From Bacillota bacterium (GTDB lineage: Bacteria > Bacillota > Clostridia > Oscillospirales > Acutalibacteraceae), in NCBI GenBank assembly GCA_023416955.1, contig JAEZGM010000045.1, forward strand, positions 1 through 46,978: 46,978 nucleotides of DNA, written 5' to 3'. Position numbers and translations under genes: made by a program. Shown here piece by piece: positions 24,688 through 32,109 of the stretch; the first letter of the stretch is position 1, and every line of letters starts with the position of its first letter. The notes under the pieces were generated by a model. It was not told where the DNA came from. It worked only from the letters and a program-made list of their open reading frames with translations, and made no database searches.

Positions 24688-26808
24688 TTACACTTCCATA
24701 ATAATCGGAAGAATCATCGGACTCCGTTTCGTCCTGTCATAAAGCATACGGGAAAGTTCATCCTTAATGCGGGTTTTCAGTGTTCCCCAGTCATGAATTT
24801 TATTCTGTGCACAGGTATCCAGTACGGCAGTAACCGCTACTCTGGCCTCATCCATCAGCGGTTCGGACTCGCGTACATATACAAATCCGCGGGAAACCAC
24901 ATCCGGGCCGGAAATAATCTGGCCGTCCGTAGCGCTGATCGTGCAAACCACGACAATCAAACCGTCTTCCGCAAGGTGCTTTCTGTCACGCAGTACAATG
25001 CTGCCAACATCGCCCACACCCAAGCCGTCAACCAGAATTCTGCCGGCAGGCACGGACGCCAGTTTTTTCATATAATCCTGATTCAGTTCCAGTACGTCGC
25101 CGATATCACCGATATAGACGTTGGAAGCATTCTTGCCCATTGCATAGGCAAGGCCGGCGTTTTTACGCAGATGCTTCTGCTCGCCATGAACCGGAATATA
25201 ATATTTCGGCTTGATGATACCCTGCATCAGTTTCAGCTCTTCCTGACAAGCATGACCGGAAACGTGGACTTCATACATGGATTCGTACACGACCTCACAG
25301 CCGCGTTTCATTAGCTCGTCAATCACGACGCCGACAGTCTTTTCATTGCCGGGAATCGGTCTTGCGGATATAATGATGAAGTCACCGGGGCCGACCTCCA
25401 CCTTGCGGTGGTCGGCAAACGCCATGCGCGTCAGTGCGCTCATCGGCTCGCCCTGACTGCCCGTTGTGACCAGCACAACCTTCTCTTTCGGGTAACGGTT
25501 GATCGTATCAAGATCAATCAGCACGCCGTCCGGAACATTCAGGTAACCCATTTCCACGCCGATGCCCATCACATTGAGCATGCTGCGCCCGGAAAGCGCC
25601 ACCTTGCGCCCGAACTTCACCGCGCAGTCGATAATCTGCTGCACGCGGCTGACGTTGGACGCAAAAGTAGCTATAATGATACGGCTGTTTTCCGCGCGCT
25701 GGAACAGGCGCTCAAACGAATCGCCGACCTTACCTTCGGTCATGGTGTAACCCGGACGCTCCGCGTTTGTGGAATCCGCCATCAACGCGAGAACGCCTTC
25801 CTGACCGAGCTGAGCGAAACGGCCCAAATCAATCATGCCGCCCTGTGTAGGGGTACAGTCAATTTTAAAGTCACCCGTATGAACCACCGTTCCCGCGGGG
25901 GAGTGAATCGCGATGCCCACGGCATCGGGGATTGAGTGGTTTACATGGATAAATTCAACGTCCATACAGCCGAGTTTAATGTGCTCGCCCGGATTCACAA
26001 CGTTCGTCCTTGCTTTATTTGCAAGTCCGTGCTCTTTCAGCTTGCCCCCAACCAAACCAAGCGTCAGGCGGGTGCCGTAAATCGGAATATTCATTTTCTT
26101 CAGCAGATACGGAATGGCACCGATATGATCCTCATGACCATGCGTCAGCACAAGGCCGCGGATTTTATCCACGTTGCGCTCCAGAAATGTAAAATCGGGG
26201 AGCACAAGATCAACGCCGGGCATATCGTCATCCGGGAATGCCATACCGCAGTCTAGAATGAACATGTCATCGCCGCACTCAAACAGAGTCATATTCTTGC
26301 CGATTTCGTTTAAGCCGCCGAGGAAATACGCCTTGATGGAGGGTTTCTGAGCAGCCTTCTGCCCCCTCCTGTTTGACGGACGCCGATTCTGCTTCTGACC
26401 GGGCTGTGCAGCCGGTTTCGCATGAGCCGCCGGGCCCTGGGTTGACAACCCTTGGACTGACGGTCTTTGGGCCGTTGGTATCGGGGTCGTCACAGCGGGT
26501 GTCTTTGCGGCGGGCTGCTGTTTGGCCGGTGCCTGCTGCGGGCGCCTTTGCGGTCTGCGTTTTGGCTGCGGCGGCTGCTGCATTTGCGGCTGCTGCGGCT
26601 CCTGTGCCGCGACCGGCTCGCCGCCGATTACCTGATCCGCGGGCTTGTGCTGCGGTTTACGCCTTGCCTGCTGCCCCGCAGCCTTTCCGTGATTCTGCGG
26701 CGGCACAATCTTCTGATAAAGGGATGTGCCGGCCTCACTTCCTGCTCCAGTTTTTGGCTCTGCAGCCTCGGCGCGCTCAGCCGGTTTATTCTGATTTGTT
26801 TCTGTCAC
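24688..26808 (-). CDS. rnj: Ribonuclease J with long Gln/Pro-rich N-terminal extension
   Basis: The 706-residue protein has the metallo-beta-lactamase/beta-CASP core of RNase J: THGHEDHIGAIPYLL (zinc site), HTGDFKIDCTP, SGRSMLN, and the C-terminal SGHACQEELKLM and KYYIPVHGE. RNase J processes and decays mRNA from the 5' end and by internal cuts. The core begins near residue 155. Before it lies a low-complexity region rich in Gln, Pro, Ala, Lys and Arg, ending in a basic GQKQNRRPSNRRGQK segment that could bind RNA or partners. The start is a GTG at 26808 with GGAGG 7 nt upstream. Whether it is J1 or J2 cannot be told. Confidence 0.93.
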   Translation of the reverse strand: MTETNQNKPAERAEAAEPKTGAGSEAGTSLYQKIVPPQNHGKAAGQQARRKPQHKPADQVIGGEPVAAQEPQQPQMQQPPQPKRRPQRRPQQAPAKQQPAAKTPAVTTPIPTAQRPSVQGLSTQGPAAHAKPAAQPGQKQNRRPSNRRGQKAAQKPSIKAYFLGGLNEIGKNMTLFECGDDMFILDCGMAFPDDDMPGVDLVLPDFTFLERNVDKIRGLVLTHGHEDHIGAIPYLLKKMNIPIYGTRLTLGLVGGKLKEHGLANKARTNVVNPGEHIKLGCMDVEFIHVNHSIPDAVGIAIHSPAGTVVHTGDFKIDCTPTQGGMIDLGRFAQLGQEGVLALMADSTNAERPGYTMTEGKVGDSFERLFQRAENSRIIIATFASNVSRVQQIIDCAVKFGRKVALSGRSMLNVMGIGVEMGYLNVPDGVLIDLDTINRYPKEKVVLVTTGSQGEPMSALTRMAFADHRKVEVGPGDFIIISARPIPGNEKTVGVVIDELMKRGCEVVYESMYEVHVSGHACQEELKLMQGIIKPKYYIPVHGEQKHLRKNAGLAYAMGKNASNVYIGDIGDVLELNQDYMKKLASVPAGRILVDGLGVGDVGSIVLRDRKHLAEDGLIVVVCTISATDGQIISGPDVVSRGFVYVRESEPLMDEARVAVTAVLDTCAQNKIHDWGTLKTRIKDELSRMLYDRTKRSPMILPIIMEV

Positions 26809-27122
26809 GAAATAACCTCCATTGTTAATCAGGGTGCAACCAATAAAGCCCGTCGGTAAGCGGTACCGCCGGACATGGCAATGCCCTGTTATTATTTGTT
26901 GCATTTTTCGCACTGCTGCGGGCAGCTGCCAAAAATGACTTTTTCATGCATCACATGCATAGATTAAGTATATTTAATGTCTAAAATAAACTTACAAAAG
27001 AAATCCGGACACAAATATTAATATTATTTTACATTGATTCCGAAATACTGTCAAGTAATACTCCCTGCTGAATGTAAATATATTATATCCCCGCTTCTCG
27101 GACATTAAACACAAAATAGAAT
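26809..27122. other. Divergent intergenic region upstream of RNase J and rnhA
   Basis: No gene is evident. The left part is the RNase J leader, with GC-rich segments but no recognised riboswitch. A possible minus-strand -10 (TATACT, 26972-26967) lies about 160 bp before RNase J but lacks a convincing -35. The rnhA promoter starts at 27123. Confidence 0.5.
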
Positions 27123-27151
27123 TGTTTGTGCAAATATAAGTATGATATAAT
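27123..27151 (+). promoter_or_regulatory. rnhA promoter
   Basis: TTGTTT (27123-27128), 17-bp spacer, extended -10 TGA-TATAAT (hexamer 27146-27151). The -10 and the bases after it match the promoter of the HD-domain gene at 3.5 kb. Confidence 0.75.
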
Positions 27152-27288
27152 AGTCTCAAGCCTAACGCTTTGAGACACTGGAAATTTGCTGAGCACCGCC
27201 CCCTTCGCCGCTTCGCGTCATCGCAAATTTTCAGCTGAGCGGGAGGTCGGATTAGAAATCCCATTATAATCGTTGTAAGGATGATAAA
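27152..27288 (+). ncRNA. Candidate structured leader RNA, copy 2 (upstream of rnhA)
   Basis: It begins AGTCTCAAGCC right after TATAAT, as does copy 1. Hairpin 1 is GTCTCAA / TTTGAGAC-type (27154-27176). Hairpin 2 is TGGAAATTTGC / GCAAATTTTCA around a GC-rich interior. Relative to copy 1, one stem pair changes from G-C to A-T, a compensatory change. The leader is about 130 nt, long for a housekeeping gene. The 3' boundary and function are unknown. Confidence 0.5.
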
Positions 27289-27741
27289 ATGAAACGGGTT
27301 GAAATATTTACGGACGGCGCATGCCAGGGAAATCCCGGGCCGGGAGGCTGGGGCGCCGTGCTGCGCTACAACGGCAAAGAAAAGGAAATCAGCGGGGGTG
27401 CGGGAGACACCACGAATAACCGCATGGAGCTGAGCGGGGTTATTGAAGCGCTCAAAACTCTGAAAGAGCCGTGCGAGGTGATTCTTTGCAGCGATTCCAA
27501 ATATGTTTGCGACGGAATACAAAAGGGCTGGGCAAAAAGCTGGAAGCGCAACAACTGGCGCAAAGCGGACAAAAAACCGGCTTTGAACACCGACCTTTGG
27601 GACATGCTGCTAACGCTGCTCGACCAGCATCAAGTTACAATCAAGTGGGTAAAGGGGCACGCAGGTCACCCTGAAAATGAACGGTGCGACAGGCTTGCCG
27701 TCGCGCAGGCGGAAATGCATCGTGCTTCTCTGCGCTCATAA
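27289..27741 (+). CDS. rnhA: Ribonuclease HI
   Basis: This 150-residue enzyme cuts RNA in RNA-DNA hybrids. The catalytic residues are all present, at positions nearly identical to E. coli: Asp9 (TDGAC), Glu47 (RMELSG), Asp69 (CSDSKYV), His124 (KGHAGH) and Asp134 (RCDRLA). The basic handle region (KSWKRNNWRKADKK) is also kept, unlike minimal RNase HI forms. ATG 27289 follows AAGGATGATAAA. It has its own promoter with an unusual structured leader. The cysteine desulfurase gene follows after 37 bp and may be co-transcribed. Confidence 0.96.
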   Translation: MKRVEIFTDGACQGNPGPGGWGAVLRYNGKEKEISGGAGDTTNNRMELSGVIEALKTLKEPCEVILCSDSKYVCDGIQKGWAKSWKRNNWRKADKKPALNTDLWDMLLTLLDQHQVTIKWVKGHAGHPENERCDRLAVAQAEMHRASLRS

Positions 27742-27778
27742 ACGTCAGAAATACATGATATAAAATTAAGGTGATACA

Positions 27779-28933
27779 ATGGTACAGATTATATATGTGG
27801 ATAACGCGGCGACCACGCCGGTTTCGGAAACGGTACTGGAAGCGATGAGGCCGCTGTTTGTAAACTGCTACGGCAATCCTTCCAGCTTGTATTCCGTGGG
27901 GCGCGAAGCAAAGCGGCGTCTGGAGCTTGCCAGAGAAACGGTTGCAGACTGTCTTGGCGCACATCCGAGCGAAATATTCTTCACCTCCGGCGGCAGCGAA
28001 AGCGACAATTGGGCGATCCGGGGCGCGGTGCGTCTGCTTGCCGCACAGGGAAAGAAACATATTATTACGACGAAATTTGAGCATCACGCCGTGCTGCACA
28101 CCTGCGAAGAGCTGGAAGAGGAAGGCTTTGCGGTGACTTATCTGGACGTGCATAGCGACGGCCTTGTTCGCCCTCAGGAGGTGGAAGCAGCCATTCGGGA
28201 AAACACCGCGCTGGTATCCGTAATGTTCGCCAATAACGAGATCGGCACCATACAGCCGATTGCCGAAATCGGGGAAATCTGCAAAAAGCACGGCGTACTC
28301 TTTCACACCGACGCCGTTCAGGCCGCCGGAGCCGTTCCGATTGACATAAAAGCGCAGAATATTGACCTGCTCTCCCTTTCAGCCCACAAATTTCACGGCC
28401 CGAAAGGCGTGGGCGCGCTATACATTCGCAGGGGGCTTGCACTGCAAAACCTGATTTTCGGCGGTGCGCAGGAACGCGGGCGCAGAGCCGGAACAGAAAA
28501 TGTACCGGGGATTATCGGATTAAGCACAGCGCTGAAAGAAGCCTGTGACGGCATGGAAGAACGTAACGCGCGCCTGACCGAAATGCGCGACAGACTGATC
28601 AACAGCGCATTAAAAATTGAACGCACCCGACTGAACGGCGACCCGGTAAAGCGGCTTCCCGGGAATGTAAATCTGTGCTTTGAAGGCGTTGAGGGCGAGT
28701 CCCTGCTGCTGATGCTTGACCGCAGGGGCGTTTGCGCTTCGTCCGGCTCCGCCTGTACCTCCGGCTCACTTGACCCAAGCCATGTGCTGCTGGCGCTCGG
28801 CATCCCGCGTGAAATCGCCAAAGGCTCGCTTCGGATTTCGCTCGGCGGGCAGAACACGGAGGAAGAAGTGAATCAAATCATCGAAATTCTTCCTGAACTT
28901 GTGGAACGGCTGCGCTCCGTATCAGCGCTGTAA
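27779..28933 (+). CDS. Cysteine desulfurase (NifS/IscS family)
   Basis: The 384-residue PLP enzyme takes sulfur from cysteine for Fe-S clusters or tRNA thiolation. It begins with the family signature IYVDNAATTPVS. The PLP lysine is Lys204 (SAHKFHGPKG), with His103 and the HTDAVQAAG motif. The sulfur-carrying Cys326 lies in a loop SSGSACTSGS of the IscS/NifS (group I) type. No iscU, iscR or mnmA gene follows in the window, so its partner is unknown. ATG 27779 follows AAGGTG. It ends at a hairpin terminator. Confidence 0.93.
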   Translation: MVQIIYVDNAATTPVSETVLEAMRPLFVNCYGNPSSLYSVGREAKRRLELARETVADCLGAHPSEIFFTSGGSESDNWAIRGAVRLLAAQGKKHIITTKFEHHAVLHTCEELEEEGFAVTYLDVHSDGLVRPQEVEAAIRENTALVSVMFANNEIGTIQPIAEIGEICKKHGVLFHTDAVQAAGAVPIDIKAQNIDLLSLSAHKFHGPKGVGALYIRRGLALQNLIFGGAQERGRRAGTENVPGIIGLSTALKEACDGMEERNARLTEMRDRLINSALKIERTRLNGDPVKRLPGNVNLCFEGVEGESLLLMLDRRGVCASSGSACTSGSLDPSHVLLALGIPREIAKGSLRISLGGQNTEEEVNQIIEILPELVERLRSVSAL

Positions 28934-28980
28934 AGCCGGACATAAATGCGGTACAATGAAATCCATCATCTATAAATATA

Positions 28981-29036
28981 AAAATGCGCTTTGAAGCGGC
29001 TCCTGAAAGCCAAATCAAGGCGCATTTTCGATTGTG
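28981..29036 (+). terminator. Terminator after the cysteine desulfurase gene
   Basis: AAAATGCGC / GCGCATTTT with inner TTGA / TCAA and GGCT / AGCC pairings, then a T-rich tail, 47 bp after the stop. Confidence 0.7.
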
Positions 29037-29045
29037 TTTTTATAT

Positions 29046-29173
29046 TAGTGCTTGTTTGTAAAACGAGAAGAATTGTGTAAATTACAAAAATATCAGCATA
29101 GATAGGACAATCAAGCGGATTTATTTTGAGTTAAATAGAAAAAATTGTTTTTCTTTTTACAAACAAGACCTAG
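29046..29173 (+). repeat. MITE-like repeat, family 2, copy 2 (internal hairpin missing)
   Basis: Flanked by TAG on both sides, with ends TGCTTGTTTGTAAAA / TTTTACAAACAAGACC. Same orientation as copy 1 (5014-5178), but the internal GGAATAAAA hairpin is gone. It sits between the convergent cysteine desulfurase and flippase genes. Confidence 0.83.
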
Positions 29174-29191
29174 GAACTGTTTTAATCCAAT

Positions 29192-30508
29192 TTATCTTTT
29201 TAATGAGTTCTTCACCGTCGCCAGCTCTTCCCTACTCGGAATAATCAGCTTATAGAACGGCGTTTTCGTAAACGTGCAGAAAATAATAATCGAGCTGATG
29301 CCCTGCAGGCTCAGCGAAACGGAGGTTGCGATTGCCACGCCGTTAATACCGAAATGCGGAAGCAGCAGCACGCTAAACAGCAGGTTCGCCGCAATTCCGA
29401 CCGCGGTTGGGATAATGTTCAGCTCCGGTCTGCCATACGCGGCAATCGAGTTATTCAGCACTTTCGCGTAGGAAATGAATACGGAACCGATAATCAGATA
29501 CTGCAGCGGCTCAAGCGCGCCGATATATTTGGGAAAAATAAGCGGAACAAAAAAATTTGCTACCAAAACCAGTAAAACCGCAACGACCAAGGTAATATAG
29601 GTAACAATTTTACAGGAAACCAGTGTCAGCTTCTGCTTGTCACTCTGCTCCTTCATGCCCGCAATCCGGCTCATGATGACCTGACTAACAGCATCAGGAA
29701 GAATCCATACCTGCTGCATCAGTGTCAGCGCGGTGTTGTATACGCCAAAGGCGCCTGTACTGTACCCGCCCTGAACAATATAGCTTCCAAAATTCTGATT
29801 CAGGTAGCTCATTGTATTGCTGACATGAGATTTCAGGCTGTATTTTACAACACTGCCGGTCTGCACCTGAAAATCATCTTCAGCGGAAGGCTGCGGCAGC
29901 GGGCCGCTCCAGCGCCGCACAGAATAAAGAGCCAAAACGATCATGCCTGCCGAAATCGCAACCGTCGCCCATACCCAAACAGCTGAAGAAGGCCGAAGAA
30001 ATATAATAATCGCCAGCACAAAAACTAAAATCCGCTGGAGCAGATTAATCATATTAAATGCGCGGAATTTATTTTCACCGCGAAGCACCGCAAGGCAAAT
30101 ATTCAACAGAAAAGAACTCAGGGCATAAATTACAATTGCAAATAAATAAGGAACAGGGGTTTCACTAAATGAACCCGTATCCTTCATTACCAACAAAACA
30201 ACAGCACCGATCAGCACAATTGCCACACCCAGCCACAGCGTCAGTTTTTTGATGGCGGCCTTCGTGTTTTGTATTTTATAGCGCGACACAAAATAAATTA
30301 CCGCAGCATTTACGCTGAGACCCAAAAGCGTTGCGAACCCTCCGCCCCAGAGTTGGACTGTATTGTACAGTCCTTTAATCGCCGGATCAACGCGGTTTAA
30401 AACCAGAAACGCGGCGATAAAGCTGATGACTGCACCGATTGCGTTCGTGCCGAAGGTATCCAGAGAATCGCGTACAACAGAACTGCTGTTTTTCTTCTTT
30501 TCTTTCAT
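29192..30508 (-). CDS. Polysaccharide/oligosaccharide flippase (MOP superfamily, Wzx-like)
   Basis: This 438-residue integral membrane protein has about 12 hydrophobic segments spread over its length and the even spacing of the MOP flippase fold. An early conserved stretch contains GLYNTVQLWGGGFATLLGL and a late one contains AYGRPELNIIPTAVG. Such proteins flip lipid-linked sugars or cell-wall precursors across the membrane. No glycosyltransferase genes are next to it, so the substrate is unknown. ATG 30508 follows GGGAG. It has its own promoter (30584-30612) and is bracketed by two inverted copies of a small repeat. Confidence 0.83.
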   Translation of the reverse strand: MKEKKKNSSSVVRDSLDTFGTNAIGAVISFIAAFLVLNRVDPAIKGLYNTVQLWGGGFATLLGLSVNAAVIYFVSRYKIQNTKAAIKKLTLWLGVAIVLIGAVVLLVMKDTGSFSETPVPYLFAIVIYALSSFLLNICLAVLRGENKFRAFNMINLLQRILVFVLAIIIFLRPSSAVWVWATVAISAGMIVLALYSVRRWSGPLPQPSAEDDFQVQTGSVVKYSLKSHVSNTMSYLNQNFGSYIVQGGYSTGAFGVYNTALTLMQQVWILPDAVSQVIMSRIAGMKEQSDKQKLTLVSCKIVTYITLVVAVLLVLVANFFVPLIFPKYIGALEPLQYLIIGSVFISYAKVLNNSIAAYGRPELNIIPTAVGIAANLLFSVLLLPHFGINGVAIATSVSLSLQGISSIIIFCTFTKTPFYKLIIPSREELATVKNSLKR

Positions 30509-30541
30509 GGTTCCATGCTCCCATTTTCCAGTTAGAGTACT

Positions 30542-30580
30542 GTAACTTGTTACGATAATTTATTGCCGTAAAGTTTACGG
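30542..30580. promoter_or_regulatory. Two palindromes in the flippase leader
   Basis: GTAACTTGTTAC (30542-30553) and CCGTAAAGTTTACGG (30566-30580) lie between the -10 and the start codon of the flippase gene. Both are good dyads and could be operators of an unknown repressor. Confidence 0.35.
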
Positions 30581-30583
30581 TTC

Positions 30584-30612
30584 ATTATAACACCGCAAAA
30601 ATACAATAACAA
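30584..30612 (-). promoter_or_regulatory. Flippase gene promoter
   Basis: TTGTTA (30612-30607), 17-bp spacer, TATAAT (30589-30584) on the minus strand. Confidence 0.7.
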
Positions 30613-30675
30613 GAAAATATTCGCATTCTGCTGCAAGCAAAATCGGTAAAATAGACAGTCAGTTTCTTTTTGACC

Positions 30676-30839
30676 TAGGTCTTGTTTGCAAAAAGAAAAA
30701 CGACGGAATAAAACCCATAGACGCAAGCTTTTATTCCTGTTTTTCTACCTGAGCAGAATATATATCCGCTTGATTGCACCATTCTATGCCGATATTTTAC
30801 TAATTCACACATTCCTCGCATTTTACAAACAATCCCTAG
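30676..30839 (-). repeat. MITE-like repeat, family 2, copy 3 (inverted)
   Basis: Flanked by TAG (in fact CTAG) on both sides. Read on the minus strand it matches copy 1 along its full length, including the internal GGAATAAAA hairpin. With copy 2 it brackets the flippase gene in inverted orientation. Confidence 0.87.
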
Positions 30840-30880
30840 GTAAACGATGATTAAGTCGTCAGATAATCATTGTTTACCTG
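30839..30880 (-). terminator. Hairpin at the end of the ECF S-component operon
   Basis: GGTAAACGATGATTA pairs with TAATCATTGTTTACC. It overlaps the stop codon of the 30874-31440 gene and abuts the repeat. No T run follows, so termination is likely but not certain. Confidence 0.55.
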
Positions 30881-31440
30881 GGAAGGTGGCTTCTTTCCAG
30901 TGCAGCGCGCACTGCGATAAAAAGCGGGATGCCGATAACATCGGCCAGAAACGCGTTGGTGAGTGTAGCGCCGGCCTTCGTCAGAAGCCAGACCTGAGCG
31001 GCCTGTGCGGCGGAACCGAGAAGAATCATCTTTATGTAGGAGTATCCGAGGTACATCACGCAGTAGCTCAGGGAACCGGCCACGGCGGCAATAATCAGTC
31101 GGCTCAGCTTTTTCGCGGTTTTATCTCCGCCGTAAGCAATGAGCCCGCAGATAAAGGCCATCAGGAATTTTGTGACAAGCGTTACGGGCGCGCTTGAAGC
31201 CCAGCCGCCGACAAGGTCGAAAAGGAACGAGCCGATGCCCGCCGCAAGGCCGCCGTAAACAGGGCCGAGCAGCAAACCGGAAAGAATGCAGAAAACATTC
31301 GCGAAGCCGATCATTGTTTTGTCCGGGCCTACCGGGATCTCAACTTTAAAAAACATAGTTGCGACAAACACGAGCGCGCCCATCATGCCCGTCAGCGTAA
31401 TGTTAAACGTCGTATCTCTTTGGTTTGCATTCAGTTTCAT
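30874..31440 (-). CDS. ECF transporter S component (vitamin uptake, predicted B6-related)
   Basis: This 188-residue protein has about six hydrophobic segments and the S-component pattern: an N-terminal GMMGALVFVATMF helix, NVFCILSGLLLGPVYGGLAAGIGS, then an acidic FDLVGG loop. S components bind the vitamin and dock on a shared EcfA-EcfA'-EcfT energy module, which is not in this window. The neighbouring S component and divergent MocR/PdxR-like regulator suggest a pyridoxine-type substrate, which is inference. ATG 31440 has GGAGG 8 nt upstream. It is 26 bp after the upstream S-component gene, same operon. Confidence 0.82.
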   Translation of the reverse strand: MKLNANQRDTTFNITLTGMMGALVFVATMFFKVEIPVGPDKTMIGFANVFCILSGLLLGPVYGGLAAGIGSFLFDLVGGWASSAPVTLVTKFLMAFICGLIAYGGDKTAKKLSRLIIAAVAGSLSYCVMYLGYSYIKMILLGSAAQAAQVWLLTKAGATLTNAFLADVIGIPLFIAVRAALERSHLPR

Positions 31441-31466
31441 GAGTATAACCTCCAGTATATTTAAGA

Positions 31467-31994
31467 TTAATAGAATAATTCGCTGAGCTGTTCCTTTACG
31501 CGCAGCCGGTCAAGCGCGTTGCCCAGAATCACGTAAATCACCGCGCTTGCCCCGGCCTGCACCAAATTCGCGGGAATTTCCGCTAAAGGAGTAAGGAAGC
31601 TGCGGTAAATCACGGCTTCCGTCAGGTAGTAGCCTGCTATGCAGATTACGCCCGCGCCGACCGACGCGAAAATGTTGCGACGGGAAACAATGCTTTTTCC
31701 CGTCTGCGCAAAGCAGAGCACCATTGCCGATTTAATCAGAAGGGTCGGCAGGGCGTAAACCGCTCCTCCGGTCAGAAGGTCGGACAGCGCTTCACCGATT
31801 CCACCCGCGGCAACAGCAAGCGGCGACGGCAAGATGCTGGCGGCGAGATAAAGAAACGCGTCGCCAAGGTGTATGTACCCACCCGTAGCTGGGGTGGGAA
31901 TATGGAGTACATAGGCGGTTACCAAAAAAATCAGCGCGGCAAACATGGCCGTCAATACATAGGGCTTCAATCCTTTTTTATGATTCTGCTGCAT
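31467..31994 (-). CDS. ECF transporter S component (vitamin uptake, predicted B6-related)
   Basis: The 175-residue membrane protein has about five to six hydrophobic segments and the motif TGGYIHLGDAFLYLAASILP, followed by AAGGIGEALSDLLTGGAVYA, typical of ECF S components of the TIGR04002-like group. It is the first gene of a two-gene operon, reading away from the pdxR-like gene across a 115-bp region with four operator-like boxes. This divergent pairing is known for B6-responsive MocR regulators, so B6 vitamer uptake is the best guess. ATG 31994 has AGGAG 8 nt upstream. Confidence 0.82.
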   Translation of the reverse strand: MQQNHKKGLKPYVLTAMFAALIFLVTAYVLHIPTPATGGYIHLGDAFLYLAASILPSPLAVAAGGIGEALSDLLTGGAVYALPTLLIKSAMVLCFAQTGKSIVSRRNIFASVGAGVICIAGYYLTEAVIYRSFLTPLAEIPANLVQAGASAVIYVILGNALDRLRVKEQLSELFY

Positions 31995-32024
31995 AATCCG
32001 CTCTCCTGTCGTTGATTTACTTTC

Positions 32025-32100
32025 AAACTGTGCTATAATAATACCGTAAAACTGTAAGTGTTAAAATATACAGTTTATAAAAATAGTATCAATACAGTTT
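32025..32100. promoter_or_regulatory. Operator array of the MocR/PdxR-like regulator
   Basis: Four 7-bp boxes: AAACTGT at 32025-32031 and 32049-32055, then its complement ACAGTTT at 32070-32076 and 32094-32100. Each pair is exactly 24 bp apart and the whole array is symmetric around about 32062. It fills the region between the divergent S-component operon and the regulator gene, so the regulator likely controls both. MocR proteins are known to bind direct repeats. Confidence 0.7.
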
Positions 32101-32109
32101 GGAGCCGTC

